The notes beneath the pieces were generated by a model. That model made no database searches. It saw only the letters and a list, made by a program, of their open reading frames with translations, and was not told where the DNA came from. This document shows positions 44,101 through 51,727 of a DNA stretch of 64,000 nt, in pieces. Made by a program: the position numbers and the translations under genes. The DNA is from Acidobacteriota bacterium (GTDB lineage: Bacteria; Acidobacteriota; Terriglobia; Terriglobales; Acidobacteriaceae), in assembly GCA_018268895.1 (NCBI GenBank), contig JAFDVP010000007.1, positions 124,001 to 188,000 of the forward strand, written 5' to 3'. Numbering within the stretch: the stretch's first letter is position 1; every line of letters begins with the position of its first letter.

Positions 44101-44372
44101 CCTATGGCGAAGAATCGTCGACGGGCTTCGGTACGGCGAAGGTCGGCTCGGAGCGCGCTCCCGGCTACAAGGACCTCGACGCCGCTCTTAGCAAGTCGTT
44201 CACCATCGTTGGCGAAAGGGAGCTTGCGTTCCGCGCGGACTTCTTCAACGTGCTGAACACGACCAGCCTCGCGCCGCCGAGCAACAGCACCTCGTCCAGC
44301 AACTTCGGCCAGATCACCGGCGTGGTTGGCGCCGAGAGGCAGATACAGCTCGCACTCAAACTCACCTTCTAA
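41118..44372 (+). CDS. TonB-dependent receptor, Oar-like, with CarboxypepD_reg domain
   Basis: The 1,084-residue outer-membrane protein has a signal peptide (LSSLFFFVLAFSVAWGQ), a CarboxypepD_reg domain (GSITGTVTDTSGAAVPGAKV), a plug (LPVQARNFANLTTLV, then NYTLDGMDINES) and a large beta-barrel ending IQLALKLTF. It is distinct from the receptor at 8900 in both plug and barrel, so the two probably import different ligands. The ATG at 41118 has GGGAGA upstream and opens the signal peptide. A strong terminator follows. Ligand unknown; no degradative genes sit next to it. Confidence 0.94.
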   Translation: MKVRTALSSLFFFVLAFSVAWGQTITGSITGTVTDTSGAAVPGAKVVAANVDTGVQTPTTTNGDGVYTLRFLQIGHYKVNITAQGFSSSTAGPFALEVAQEARIDAKLKVGSLNENVEVTTAAPIIDTENPTTGDAITATMATELPVQARNFANLTTLVAGAVAPDPTAHNMVGRSGYNGGFFINGNREQSNNYTLDGMDINESIDNYIGYSPNVDAIGEMHIISGNATAEYGNANGGQVVMVTKSGTNQFHGNAFWFLQNTNLNANSWANKHTSDKASIGPVPALNRSIFGGTLGGPIFRDRVFFFMDYQGARQHNSGVEVRSVATAAMRTGFVPGLGTSVAITNPAAKYLFAHPELYPLPNTPSTNPNGIIGNYRGITAQGVHNDQADVKIDAKLTAKDSVSGRFSIGREGSGYTKVSLPTDTPANNSDPYTGFVLNWTHQIGNTIVNEARAGFGRTRYTNEAADVAGLLGLTGNQKLGIPGTQVAPGITTLDASSSGVDAIGGGSGGGNGVQSDSIVNAFTYGDNVSWQKGRHTLKFGAQALRYQANRNYSGNDGARGFFSYTGDPAATGDAWGDFLTNQAFQYGQGSYTDEWGQRQWRDALFVQDDWKVTQNLTVNLGMRWEWDQPLYEVNNKQTNINLTTGAILFAGKNGNSRALYNAYWGGFMPRVGFAYTPQRFNGKFVVRGGYGLTNFLEGTGANLRLPLNPPFFTDASGKHSLGGAFFQVQNGFPLPPGAGTFSGNVRAWDPNLKPALIQQYNLTTEYEVNNATSLVVAYLGQAGDHLVDPREGNQQKCPTCAFPVSSLPGLGLVSQVSLTESQANMNYNSLQITGRRRLTHGLEFLTNYTWAKSLTNNLGYYGAGGGASASQGAYWQDSYNGPGDYGPAFFDTKHLFSFSGYYDLPFGRGRLYGSNINRFADMALGGWKLGAVASLHSGMPVTVASNTYWLVNQRGDRGNHYRSLKIVNRGVDHWFGTDPSATPCLSDTNNGTCAYGEESSTGFGTAKVGSERAPGYKDLDAALSKSFTIVGERELAFRADFFNVLNTTSLAPPSNSTSSSNFGQITGVVGAERQIQLALKLTF

Positions 44373-44407
44373 ACATAGGAAGGCAACAAACAAATCGCAG
44401 CACACAC

Positions 44408-44449
44408 CGCATCCCCTCTTCGACACACGGAAGAGGGGATGCGCTTTTT
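44408..44449 (+). terminator. Rho-independent terminator of the second receptor
   Basis: A 14-bp perfect stem (CGCATCCCCTCTTC at 44408-44421 with 44430-44443), 8-base loop, followed by CTTTTTA. It lies 36 bases past the receptor stop codon. Confidence 0.92.
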
Positions 44450-44485
44450 AGCGATCGCGAAGGCAATCAGATAAGCAGGAGCAAT

Positions 44486-44923
44486 TCAGCGGGCTGTGGC
44501 GAGAGGGTTCTTCCAGCGCAGCCCGGGGAAGCGCGCGAAGTCGGCATCTGTTGTGTAGAGTGTCCCTCCGTACTCGATCGTGATCGCGGCAAGATGAGCA
44601 TCGGTGCTGAGCACTCCGCTCGCACGGCCTTCAAGAAGCATCTTCCGAAAGATTGGCCAGTGGCCTTCCTCTGGATAGAGCAGGCGAACATTCGGCTGGC
44701 CAAGCCACCTCTCGACAATCTCCAGCGCCCTTCCCATCTCCAATCTGCCAAGAGGGATGCTCTGGTTGGTGGTGATGCGAAGAAAGGCCATTGCGCTTTG
44801 TAAGGGAATGCCGACGTCAGTAGTGGAAGATAGCGTCTCTTCAAACCACTTGCGCGCGGCGGCATGAGAGGGGGAAGCACTCATATGCGCGTAGAGAAGC
44901 AGGTTCACATCGAGCACGATCAT
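44486..44923 (-). CDS. VapC-type PIN-domain toxin (ribonuclease)
   Basis: The 145-residue PIN-domain protein starts MIVLDVNLLLYA (first acidic residue Asp5) and has the later acidic sites in STDAHLAA and TTDADFARFPGLRWKNPL. The closing phrase DFARFPGLRW marks a well-known VapC subfamily. It would cleave RNA when not bound by its antitoxin. Its ATG overlaps the antitoxin stop by four bases (ATGA), so translation is coupled. The glutamate usually found mid-sequence is not evident in LQSAMAFLRITTN, as in other members of this subfamily. Confidence 0.9.
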   Translation of the reverse strand: MIVLDVNLLLYAHMSASPSHAAARKWFEETLSSTTDVGIPLQSAMAFLRITTNQSIPLGRLEMGRALEIVERWLGQPNVRLLYPEEGHWPIFRKMLLEGRASGVLSTDAHLAAITIEYGGTLYTTDADFARFPGLRWKNPLATAR

Positions 44924-45165
44924 CGATGCAGCGGCCCTTCGAGAGCTTCGAGGATTGCGGAGGTCTTATCGAGATTGATGCCCTCAGGAAGCTGCAGGTC
45001 GATAGGTATCACCTTGAACGGCTTTGCCGTGGCCTTGCCCGTGGACGAAGAGAGGGCCGCGCGGAGGCAACGATTGACCGCCTGCTTGAAGGGTTCCCCG
45101 GAACGGCGAATCTCTTTGCGGAGCAGTAGGACCACATCGTCGTCGAGGGTGAGGGTGGTTCGCAC
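44920..45165 (-). CDS. Ribbon-helix-helix antitoxin, VapB-like
   Basis: The 81-residue protein begins with a ribbon-helix-helix DNA-binding domain (MRTTLTLDDDVVLLLRKEI), followed by a C-terminal arm (PFKVIPIDLQLPEGI) that would wrap the toxin. It precedes the vapC-type gene with a four-base overlap. Only a GTG at 45165 gives a usable start. That GTG lies inside the left arm of a perfect inverted repeat, so the protein probably represses its own promoter. Confidence 0.85.
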   Translation of the reverse strand: MRTTLTLDDDVVLLLRKEIRRSGEPFKQAVNRCLRAALSSSTGKATAKPFKVIPIDLQLPEGINLDKTSAILEALEGPLHR

Positions 45166-45198
45166 ATCATGATGCTTCCATGAAAAGCATCATGATGT
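45164..45198. promoter_or_regulatory. Operator of the vapBC-type module
   Basis: ACATCATGATGCTT (45164-45177) is perfectly inverted at 45185-45198 with a 7-base spacer. Each arm contains the self-palindrome CATCATGATG, so there are two identical sites 23 bases apart. A minus-strand TTGACA overlaps the upstream arm as a possible -35. Binding by the RHH antitoxin is inferred from position. Confidence 0.65.
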
Positions 45199-45262
45199 CA
45201 ATCACCAATGTTGCCCTCGGGGCTAATGCCCCGATGTCTCCGGACATACGAACGACACCGCT

Positions 45263-45333
45263 GAAGAGCCTGCCCTGACCAAAGTCGAATGGGTGTCCTT
45301 AAGCGAGGCGGTTCGAGCTTCGCTCGAATGCCC
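45263..45333. repeat. Inverted copy of the TTAAGGGCAC-family repeat
   Basis: The reverse complement reads TTCGAGCGAAGCTCGAACCG, CTTAAGGACACCCATTCGAC and CAGGGCAGGCTCTTC, matching the copies near 20015 and 20979. It lies upstream of the vapBC-type operator. Confidence 0.65.
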
Positions 45334-45383
45334 AATCATGCGATGAAGCTGCATAAATGGGGCACCCGGCAGCAGACTGTCCA

Positions 45384-45836
45384 TTACTTAGGTGAGATAG
45401 TTTCTTTCTCGGCTTTTGAAAGGATCCTCCGAGACCAGATCACTTGGGTTGTTACAAGGGCGATGATTAGCAGGCAGAGAGTAACTTCCACGCGTGAGTC
45501 AGCCGTTGGATTGCTTTTATAGGTCCACCAATGCGGCAGTTTTGGCTTAAGGCTGAACGTAAGCGTCTGGATCGTAAAGACCAGAATCAGGAACGAAGAA
45601 TGAATGGTCAATAGACGAGAGGTCGATTTCTCTCTAGCTTCACCGTAAAAGTCGAAGCCTTTCCCCAGCTTCGAATCGCAGAATAGCGAGAAAAAGACCA
45701 CGATGGAGTAAGCGATGAGAGTTACAAGCTGAATGCCAAATGGCATGTCACCAAAAACTACATAAAGTAGAAATATGAGTATTAAGGTGCAGAAGCCGAT
45801 GGCCCATTTGACAAGAAACGTAATTATGTCAGACAT
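45384..45836 (-). CDS. Four-helix membrane protein, unknown function
   Basis: The 150-residue protein has about four hydrophobic segments (for example FLVKWAIGFCTLILIFLLYVV is the first; others near residues 40-55, 80-98 and 122-138). No family is recognised. The ATG at 45836 (MSDIITFL) is preferred to one 11 codons upstream because it directly precedes the first helix. Lower GC content than the neighbours and a position between repeats and vapBC suggest an accessory gene. Confidence 0.65.
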   Translation of the reverse strand: MSDIITFLVKWAIGFCTLILIFLLYVVFGDMPFGIQLVTLIAYSIVVFFSLFCDSKLGKGFDFYGEAREKSTSRLLTIHSSFLILVFTIQTLTFSLKPKLPHWWTYKSNPTADSRVEVTLCLLIIALVTTQVIWSRRILSKAEKETISPK

Positions 45837-45870
45837 GCCTGCGTCCTTGTAGGAAGAATAGAAGGGCAAT

Positions 45871-45900
45871 AAGAAGACGGCCTACATAGGCCGTCTTCTT
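45871..45900. terminator. Hairpin terminator downstream of lpd
   Basis: A 13-bp perfect stem (AAGAAGACGGCCT at 45871-45883 with 45888-45900) and ACAT loop ends in TTCTTA on either strand, 20 bases past the lpd stop. Confidence 0.75.
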
Positions 45901-45920
45901 ACGATGCTGGTGAAACGCTC

Positions 45921-47348
45921 TTACACGTTGATGGCTTTGCCTTCTACGCTGGAGAACGCGTCCAGCAGAGCTTCGGCTACGGTTGGGTGGGCGTGGATGG
46001 TGAACATCATCTCCTCCACCGTGGCTTCGAGCTGCATCGCGGTTACGGCCTCGGCGATGATCTCCGTGGCGTAGGGGCCGATGATGTGGACGCCGAGGAT
46101 CTCGCCGTACTTCGCGTCGGTGACCACCTTGACGAAGCCGTCGTGTGCGTCGAGGATCGTTGCCTTCGAGTTGCCGACGAAGGGGAACTTACCGACCTTG
46201 ACGTTGTAGCCCTTCTCCTTGGCCTGAGCTTCGGTGAGACCGACGCTGCCGATCTGCGGTTCGGTGTAGGTGCAGCCGGGGATGCGCAGGCGGTTGATGG
46301 CCTTGGCGTACTTGCCCGCGATGCGCGCGGCGACGACGAGGCCAGCCATCGCGCCGACGTGCGCCAACTGGGGCATGCCTCCGACGATGTCGCCGATGGC
46401 GTAGACGCCGGGCTCGGTCGTCTCCATCCACTCGTTGGTCATGATGAAGCCGCGCTCGGGCTTGATGTTGGTCTTCTCTAGGCCGATGCCCTCGGTGCGG
46501 GGCGCGCGGCCCACGGCCATCAGCACCTTCTCCGCCTCCTTCGACTGCGGCTTGCCGTTCGAGTCGGTCCAGGTCACCTTCACGCCGCCCTTGGTCTTCT
46601 CGATCTTCGTGTCCTTGATGGAGAGGTGCACGTCGATGCCGCGCTTCTTGAACTGGCGCAGCAGCTCCTTGGATATCTCCTCGTCCTCGACCGGCACGAC
46701 GCGCGGCAGTACCTCGAGCACGGTCACGTCCGCGCCGAAGCTCTTGAAGATCGACGCAAACTCAACGCCCACTGCGCCCGACCCGATAACAATCAGCGAC
46801 TTCGGCGCCTGGGCGATCTTCAGGATCTCGTAGTTCGTCAGGATGGTGTCGTCGGGCTTGTAGCCGGGGAGAACGCGGGCGTCGGAGCCGGTGGCAAGGA
46901 CGACCTTCTTCGCTTTGATGGTATCGGTTTTACCGTCGGCGAGTTTGACGCTGATGGTGAAGACGCCGTCCTTCGCCGGGCCGGTCAATGTGCCGAAGCC
47001 CTTGAAGGTGGTGATCTTGTTCTTCTTCATCAGGAAGTCGAGGCCCTTGGTGTGGCGCGTGATGACGTCGTCCTTGCGCGCCATCACGTTCTTCCAGTTG
47101 AGCTTGGGCGCGGAGACGCCGTCGATTCCGTAGGTCTCGCCGTGCTTGAGGTGGTCCCATATCTCGGCCGTATGCAGCAGGGCCTTGGTCGGGATGCAGC
47201 CCCAGAGCAGGCATGTGCCGCCCAGGCGGTCGTTTGCGTCGACCAGCGCCACCTTCAGTCCATACTGCGCCGCGCGAATGCCCGAGGTGTAACCCGCAGG
47301 GCCGCCACCAAGAACTACAACGTCAAAGATCGTATCTGCCAAAGCCAT
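45921..47348 (-). CDS. lpdA: Dihydrolipoyl dehydrogenase (E3)
   Basis: FAD enzyme that reoxidises dihydrolipoamide in pyruvate/2-oxoglutarate dehydrogenase and glycine cleavage complexes. The 475-residue protein has the FAD Rossmann motif VVVLGGGPAGYTSGIRA, the redox disulfide GGTCLLWGCIPTKAL (Cys46, Cys51), the NAD motif IVIGSGAVGVEFASI and the C-terminal catalytic His-Glu segment HAHPTVAEALLDA. There is no lipoyl domain. The gene stands alone, without E1/E2 genes nearby, which suggests one E3 shared by several complexes. AAGGAG abuts the ATG. Confidence 0.96.
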   Translation of the reverse strand: MALADTIFDVVVLGGGPAGYTSGIRAAQYGLKVALVDANDRLGGTCLLWGCIPTKALLHTAEIWDHLKHGETYGIDGVSAPKLNWKNVMARKDDVITRHTKGLDFLMKKNKITTFKGFGTLTGPAKDGVFTISVKLADGKTDTIKAKKVVLATGSDARVLPGYKPDDTILTNYEILKIAQAPKSLIVIGSGAVGVEFASIFKSFGADVTVLEVLPRVVPVEDEEISKELLRQFKKRGIDVHLSIKDTKIEKTKGGVKVTWTDSNGKPQSKEAEKVLMAVGRAPRTEGIGLEKTNIKPERGFIMTNEWMETTEPGVYAIGDIVGGMPQLAHVGAMAGLVVAARIAGKYAKAINRLRIPGCTYTEPQIGSVGLTEAQAKEKGYNVKVGKFPFVGNSKATILDAHDGFVKVVTDAKYGEILGVHIIGPYATEIIAEAVTAMQLEATVEEMMFTIHAHPTVAEALLDAFSSVEGKAINV

Positions 47349-47452
47349 CTCCTTCTCGAGGTACCCCAGACATTTTAGAGTACCGAAGCTGTCAAGGGCT
47401 TCAGCCTGGCCGATAACCGGGTCGCCCCGCGCCGGGCATGATGCAGGCAGAG

Positions 47453-47815
47453 CTAGCGGTTGCGCGCAGCCACCGCCCCGCGCGCGGAGAATTCGGGATT
47501 TCGCTCCTCACCCACCGCAAGGCCGCAGTTCACGCACTGCAGCTTTCCCGGGAAGGTCAACCCGTACTGTCCGCGTTTGAGGTAGCTCCGCAGGCAGCCG
47601 GGACACTTCCACTCGCTCAACAGATACCCCATCGCAAGCCACATCAGCAGGTAGGGCACAACAAGGAAGAACCACGCGTCGCCCGCCAGGTACATGGACA
47701 GCGCCGTAAAGGGAAGGAAGCCTGTCAATAGCGCGGTCTGGATCGCCAACCGTAGGTAGAGTCCGCGCCATACTGTTTGTTTGTGGGCACTTTGGGCGTA
47801 CATCTCAGCAGCCAT
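47453..47815 (-). CDS. Membrane protein with C-terminal zinc ribbon, unknown function
   Basis: The 120-residue protein has two hydrophobic helices (about residues 22-40 and 47-66), followed by a cytoplasmic zinc ribbon (CPGC at 71-74 and CVNC about 20 residues later) and a short Arg-rich tail. No named family is recognised. The start is either the ATG at 47815 or the one four codons later, which has better ribosome-site spacing (GGAGA about 12 bases upstream). Confidence 0.72.
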   Translation of the reverse strand: MAAEMYAQSAHKQTVWRGLYLRLAIQTALLTGFLPFTALSMYLAGDAWFFLVVPYLLMWLAMGYLLSEWKCPGCLRSYLKRGQYGLTFPGKLQCVNCGLAVGEERNPEFSARGAVAARNR

Positions 47816-47944
47816 TCTCCGCGTCCATCATCGGATATTGTCGAGGGAATTCTTACAAATCCCGCTCCTGTAATCCAGATAGTAGATGCGCAAAGGATTG
47901 CACGGCGATGTGCAGGGGGATGAAAATAGTGCGGAGGCTGTCCC

Positions 47945-48214
47945 ATGTGCCGGAATATCAGGATGCTGTTCAACTTCGATCCGCCCGTCACCGACGACGA
48001 GATCCGCGCCGCCTCCTTGCAGTTCGTGCGCAAGATCAGCGGCTTCAGCAAGCCGTCGAAGGCAAACGAGCAGATATTCAACGAGGCCGTCGAAGGTGTG
48101 ATGCAGGTCTCGGCGATGCTGCTGCGTTCGCTTGAAACCACCGCCGAACCGAAGAACCGCGAAGAAGAGGCCGCAAAGGCAAAGGCGCGGAGTGCTCTGC
48201 GCTATCAAAACTGA
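47945..48214 (+). CDS. DUF2277 family protein
   Basis: The 89-residue protein starts MCRNIRMLFNFDPPVTDDEI and continues AASLQFVRKISGFSKPS, the clear DUF2277 signature. Function is unknown. The ATG at 47945 has GGAGG 7 bases upstream. The length matches the family. It is monocistronic, convergent with the small zinc-ribbon gene. Confidence 0.9.
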   Translation: MCRNIRMLFNFDPPVTDDEIRAASLQFVRKISGFSKPSKANEQIFNEAVEGVMQVSAMLLRSLETTAEPKNREEEAAKAKARSALRYQN

Positions 48215-48259
48215 ACCGGCGCCGGGTGCCCCAGTCCTGGTCATATTAGGACGCAGGTT

Positions 48260-48466
48260 TTATCTGTCCTTGCGGTAGAGCAAGTCCTTGATCGCGGCCC
48301 GGCGGTGCGCGTTCTGCTCCTTGTTGCCCGCGTCGAGCGTTCCTTTTTCGCTGGCCTCTTCGTCTTCAACGCTGCACGTGGGACAGCGATTGGCAAAGCC
48401 AGGCTTGCCGGGTTTCAACTCAAACTCTTCGCCACATACTGCACATGTTTTGATCGGGAACGGCAT
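48260..48466 (-). CDS. Small zinc-ribbon protein
   Basis: The 68-residue protein starts MPFPIKTCAVCGEEFEL and carries CAVC and CPTC pairs 23 residues apart, a zinc-ribbon arrangement, then a charged helix (NAHRRAAIKDLLYRKDR). GGAGA precedes the ATG at 48466. Function unknown; it could be a nucleic-acid or protein-binding zinc ribbon. Confidence 0.72.
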   Translation of the reverse strand: MPFPIKTCAVCGEEFELKPGKPGFANRCPTCSVEDEEASEKGTLDAGNKEQNAHRRAAIKDLLYRKDR

Positions 48467-48546
48467 AACGTCTCCATGATAACGTCGCGTCATCTCCCGT
48501 TCCAGCCCCTCGGATCGAGGGAATACAGCAATTTGAGTGTCCCGGT

Positions 48547-48942
48547 CTATCGCCGGTATTGTTCGTCGCTAACCTGCTCCATCCAGTCGACGACCTTGCC
48601 GTCCAACCGCTCCTGAACGGCAAGGTGCGTCATCGCCGTGGCCGGCGTCGCGCCGTGCCAGTGCTTTTCGTTTGGCGCGAACCAGACTACGTCGCCGGGG
48701 CGGATCTCTTCGACGGTACCGCCTTCGCGCTGCGCCCATCCGCAGCCAGCGGTGACGATCAGCGTCTGGCCCAGTGGATGCGTGTGCCACGCGGTTCGCG
48801 CTCCCGGCTCAAAGGTCACGCTGGCACCAGCGACCAGCGCCGGGTCGGGCGCCTGAAACAGCGGGTCGATGCGCACCGTGCCGGTAAACCAGTCTGAAGG
48901 GCCTTTGCCTGAGGGCTGTGAACCTGCGCGCGTGATCTCCAT
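48547..48942 (-). CDS. Cupin-domain protein of the mandelonitrile lyase/carboxymuconolactone group
   Basis: The 131-residue single-cupin protein contains [20 protein letters not shown] (motif 1, with His-x-His and Gln) and [14 protein letters not shown] (motif 2). This variant is common in cupins described as (R)-mandelonitrile lyase-like; the true substrate is unknown. The ATG at 48942 ([21 protein letters not shown]) fits the family's usual start. Confidence 0.87.
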   Translation of the reverse strand: MEITRAGSQPSGKGPSDWFTGTVRIDPLFQAPDPALVAGASVTFEPGARTAWHTHPLGQTLIVTAGCGWAQREGGTVEEIRPGDVVWFAPNEKHWHGATPATAMTHLAVQERLDGKVVDWMEQVSDEQYRR

Positions 48943-48987
48943 GTGCGGGATTCTACGCCTCCATGACAATACTCCGCAGACAACGCC

Positions 48988-49058
48988 GGGTGCCCCACAT
49001 CCCGGGCTTGAGATGTGGGACGACCCCGGCAGGGTTCGAGCTTCGTTCGAATGAACCC
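48988..49058. repeat. GGGTGCCCC hairpin plus TTCGAGCTTCGTTCGAA hairpin
   Basis: GGGTGCCCCACATCCCGGGC pairs partly with GATGTGGGAC. An adjoining GGGTTCGAGCTTCGTTCGAA hairpin is shared with 45263-45333 and 54640-54665. These are fragments of two repeat families joined. Confidence 0.55.
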
Positions 49059-49118
49059 ATACATGCCGCGATGAGACTGCGTCATGTATAGGGCACCGCT
49101 ATTGCCCATTGAGAAGAG

Positions 49119-50300
49119 CTACTTCGTCAGCTTCAGCATCACGGCGCCGTGGCGTGGGATGGTAAAGACGTCGGTGTCCTTGAGGACGCCGAGGTCCTTA
49201 TGCTCCCAGAGGTCGCGGGCATGAGCTGTTCCGCTGGGGAAGCCTGCCTCCTTGAGGTGAAGACGCAGACCGCGCATCGTGCTGCGGTTGTTGGCGAGGT
49301 TGAAGATGGCGAGCGCGACGGAGCCGTCGGCCAGTGGGCGCGACCATATCTCGGTCTCTTCGCCGGCCCAGAGGCGGTCGCCCTGGTGGCCCAGCTTATC
49401 CTGGTCGATGGCGACGACCTCCTTGTTGGTGAGGATGGAGCGGACGTCGTCGCTCATCTCGGTGAAGTTGTTGCCGGCAATCAGCGGTGCGGCAAGCATC
49501 GACCACATCGTCATGTGCGAGATGTTTTCGTCGTGGTTCATCTTGCCGTTGCCGACCTCAAGCATGTCGGGGTCGTTCCAGTGGCCGGGGCCGGCGAACT
49601 TCGACAGGCCCGCCTGCGAGAGGCCGATGAGAATCATGCTGTCGTAGTTGGCGCGGATGTCGTCGGTGGTGCGCCAGAGGTTGCCGCCGACCGAGGGCGC
49701 CCACTGCCACGACTGGTCGAAGCCGTACTGGCAGAGAGAGAAGACGATGGGGCGGCCGGTCTTGACGAGCGCGTTGTGCATCTTGGTGTAGGCGTCGCGC
49801 ATCATCTGATTCTGCGCGGCGAAGTCGTTAGGGTGGGCGTCGCGCATGTTCTTGCCGAAGCTGCAGAGGTCGTATTTGAGGTAGTCGAAGCCCCACGCGG
49901 CGTAGGTTTTGGCATCCTGCTCCTCGTGGCCGAAGGAGCCTTCGTACCTGGCGCAGGTCTGCGGGCCGGGCGAGGAGTAGATGCCGATCTTGAGGCCCTT
50001 GGAGTGCACGTAGTCGGCAAGCGCCTTCATGTCGGGGAACTTCTCGTTGGAGGTGATGTTGCCCTGCGCGTCGCGCTTGCCCTCCCAGGTGTCGTCGATG
50101 TTGACGTAGACGTAGCCGGCGTCGCGCATGCCGCTCGAGACCATCAGGTCGGCGGCTTTGCGGATGTCGGCGTCCGTCACCTTGCCGGCGAACCAGTTCC
50201 AGGAGTTCCAGCCCATGGGCGGCGTGGCGGCTAATTGTTGTGCAGAGATGGGTAGTGCGGCTACAACAAGGGCGACGGCGAGCGATAAGCAACGGCGCAT
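49119..50300 (-). CDS. Alpha-galactosidase, glycoside hydrolase family 27
   Basis: The 393-residue secreted enzyme has a signal peptide (LSLAVALVVAALPISAQ) and a GH27 barrel: TPPMGWNSWNWF at the start, nucleophile Asp144 in FDYLKYDLCS, acid/base Asp214 in WRTTDDIRANYD, and a C-terminal beta domain ending MLKLTK. It releases terminal alpha-galactose from plant or microbial glycans in the periplasm or outside the cell. The ATG at 50300 opens the signal peptide; the upstream open frame is not protein-like. The gene is monocistronic. Confidence 0.94.
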   Translation of the reverse strand: MRRCLSLAVALVVAALPISAQQLAATPPMGWNSWNWFAGKVTDADIRKAADLMVSSGMRDAGYVYVNIDDTWEGKRDAQGNITSNEKFPDMKALADYVHSKGLKIGIYSSPGPQTCARYEGSFGHEEQDAKTYAAWGFDYLKYDLCSFGKNMRDAHPNDFAAQNQMMRDAYTKMHNALVKTGRPIVFSLCQYGFDQSWQWAPSVGGNLWRTTDDIRANYDSMILIGLSQAGLSKFAGPGHWNDPDMLEVGNGKMNHDENISHMTMWSMLAAPLIAGNNFTEMSDDVRSILTNKEVVAIDQDKLGHQGDRLWAGEETEIWSRPLADGSVALAIFNLANNRSTMRGLRLHLKEAGFPSGTAHARDLWEHKDLGVLKDTDVFTIPRHGAVMLKLTK

Positions 50301-50432
50301 TCGGTGATGCTCCTCTGTGGGTTGTTCGGTCTGAACCATGAGACGGGGTGAGGCAGGCTTTGTCAATTGTTGCGATCGAAGAGAGCTTCTACTGGAAGAA
50401 CCGCGGCCCCTTCGCCCGCCGGTTATGAGAGC

Positions 50433-50666
50433 ATGGCAGACATGGGCGGAGCCTATCCAGTCGCCATGTTGCTGAAGATCGCCGCAATCGGCCTGGTTGT
50501 CCTTCTGGCGGTGGCGCTGCTGATCGCCGGAACACTGATCGGCAAGGAGAAGCGGCAGCGCTTCCTCGCGTGGTCGGTCGGCATCTACACCGCGGGCTGG
50601 ATCGTCTTTCTGCTTTACGACACGTACCTGCTGATTCAATACTTCTTCGGGCTGAGGCGCTCGTAA
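50433..50666 (+). CDS. Small two-helix membrane protein
   Basis: The 77-residue product starts MADMGGAYPVAMLLKIAAIG and has two hydrophobic helices (about 10-32 and 45-65) separated by a short charged loop (GKEKRQRF). Function unknown. The start at 50433 has only a weak GAGAG upstream; a longer frame exists but is unlikely. Confidence 0.6.
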   Translation: MADMGGAYPVAMLLKIAAIGLVVLLAVALLIAGTLIGKEKRQRFLAWSVGIYTAGWIVFLLYDTYLLIQYFFGLRRS

Positions 50667-50686
50667 CAGGATACTCGGGATCATGT

Positions 50687-50800
50687 TGTCATCCTGAGCG
50701 GACCGAAGGCGAGTCGCAGGACCTGCATTTTTTCCTGTCGCGGTGAACATCTGCGCGATGAAGAGTGCAGGTCCTTCGACTGCGGGTTCGCGGTTCGTAG
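50687..50800. repeat. Composite TGTCATCCTGAGCG repeat lacking its right end
   Basis: The left arm TGTCATCCTGAGCG, core CCTGCATTTTTT and right-arm TGCAGGTCCTTCGACTGCGG match the copies at 30218 and 38781. The final CGCTCAGGATGACA is missing; the element ends just before the stop of the minus-strand gene at 50823. Confidence 0.7.
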
Positions 50801-50822
50801 CCGCATCCCCGGCATCGCCGTG

Positions 50823-51659
50823 CTATTGCGGCGGCGTTGATGGGCTGTCTCCGACATCGGTGATGATGTGCGATCTGACGGTGAGCTTGTGGTAGTTGCT
50901 GTAGCTTGCAGCGAAGGACCATACCACCGGGATATCGTTTGCCCGGGCCTGGGTGGAGATCGCTCGAGGCACCCAGAACTCCTTGTTGTCGAAGGTGACC
51001 GGAGCGTAGTCGACGGCCCACGTCCACATGGCGCGTGTTCCTGGATCCATTGCGTGATTCGGGGTGCGCATCTCGATGCGCAACAGATGGAAGCTGACGG
51101 GATCGATCCACGCGATGCCGGACTCCTTCTCCGGCCCTGGGCAGAATGGGTCCTTATTCGCGCTGGGCCTGGTGGCATACGAGATCGAGATTGCCGGCGT
51201 CATGTCCAACTGCCCCGCCCCTTCAAGGGTGTAGTCATAGCAGCGCGCCATCTCGGGTGAGACGACGGAGAGCGCACCGCTAAAGGCGCCGGTAAAGATC
51301 GCCGGGCCTTGAACCGACCCGCCGGATGCAGGCGCGCCGTTGACACGTTTGACCTCGCGGCTTTCGCTGAGAGTGTTTGCGCCGGCAGATGCTCTTTGCA
51401 GGCTGAAGATCGAGTCGGTCGTTGTCCTGAATGTGCGGCGGCGGTTGGGCAGCACGATATCGGAGATGGCGTGCTCGTCGCAGAAGAAGTTGGGAACGTT
51501 CGTTTGATAGTCCAAGAGGTTTTGTTGCAGGCGAAGCAGTATATCGTGGAGAGAGCGAGTTACAGTTGTGCTTTTCGCTGGAGGGACAGACTGCTGTGCT
51601 GCTCCAATCACGCACAACGCAGAGGCGATCCAGATGAGGATGGCGAAGTGGAACCGCAA
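50823..51659 (-). CDS. Secreted protein, downstream member of a tandem paralogue pair
   Basis: The 278-residue product has a signal peptide (FAILIWIASALCVIGAAQQ). It shares whole phrases with its upstream neighbour: [59 protein letters not shown] and [18 protein letters not shown]. Conserved CPGPEKESG and an internal Cys (MARCYDYTLE) suggest a disulfide. I do not recognise a named domain; it is probably a periplasmic beta-rich protein. The two genes are 68 bases apart on the same strand and likely form an operon. Confidence 0.8.
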   Translation of the reverse strand: MRFHFAILIWIASALCVIGAAQQSVPPAKSTTVTRSLHDILLRLQQNLLDYQTNVPNFFCDEHAISDIVLPNRRRTFRTTTDSIFSLQRASAGANTLSESREVKRVNGAPASGGSVQGPAIFTGAFSGALSVVSPEMARCYDYTLEGAGQLDMTPAISISYATRPSANKDPFCPGPEKESGIAWIDPVSFHLLRIEMRTPNHAMDPGTRAMWTWAVDYAPVTFDNKEFWVPRAISTQARANDIPVVWSFAASYSNYHKLTVRSHIITDVGDSPSTPPQ

Positions 51660-51727
51660 TGGTGCTCCTGAAAACGGCCTGGGTGAATTCTCCTCTGCAA
51701 AAAGGGCATTTGCAACCGGAGCAAGAA

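Noticed and set aside
41136..44426. 1,096-codon open frame antisense to the second TonB-dependent receptor
   Set aside because: A mirror of third-position GC in the receptor gene; no domains, no plausible signal or start region.
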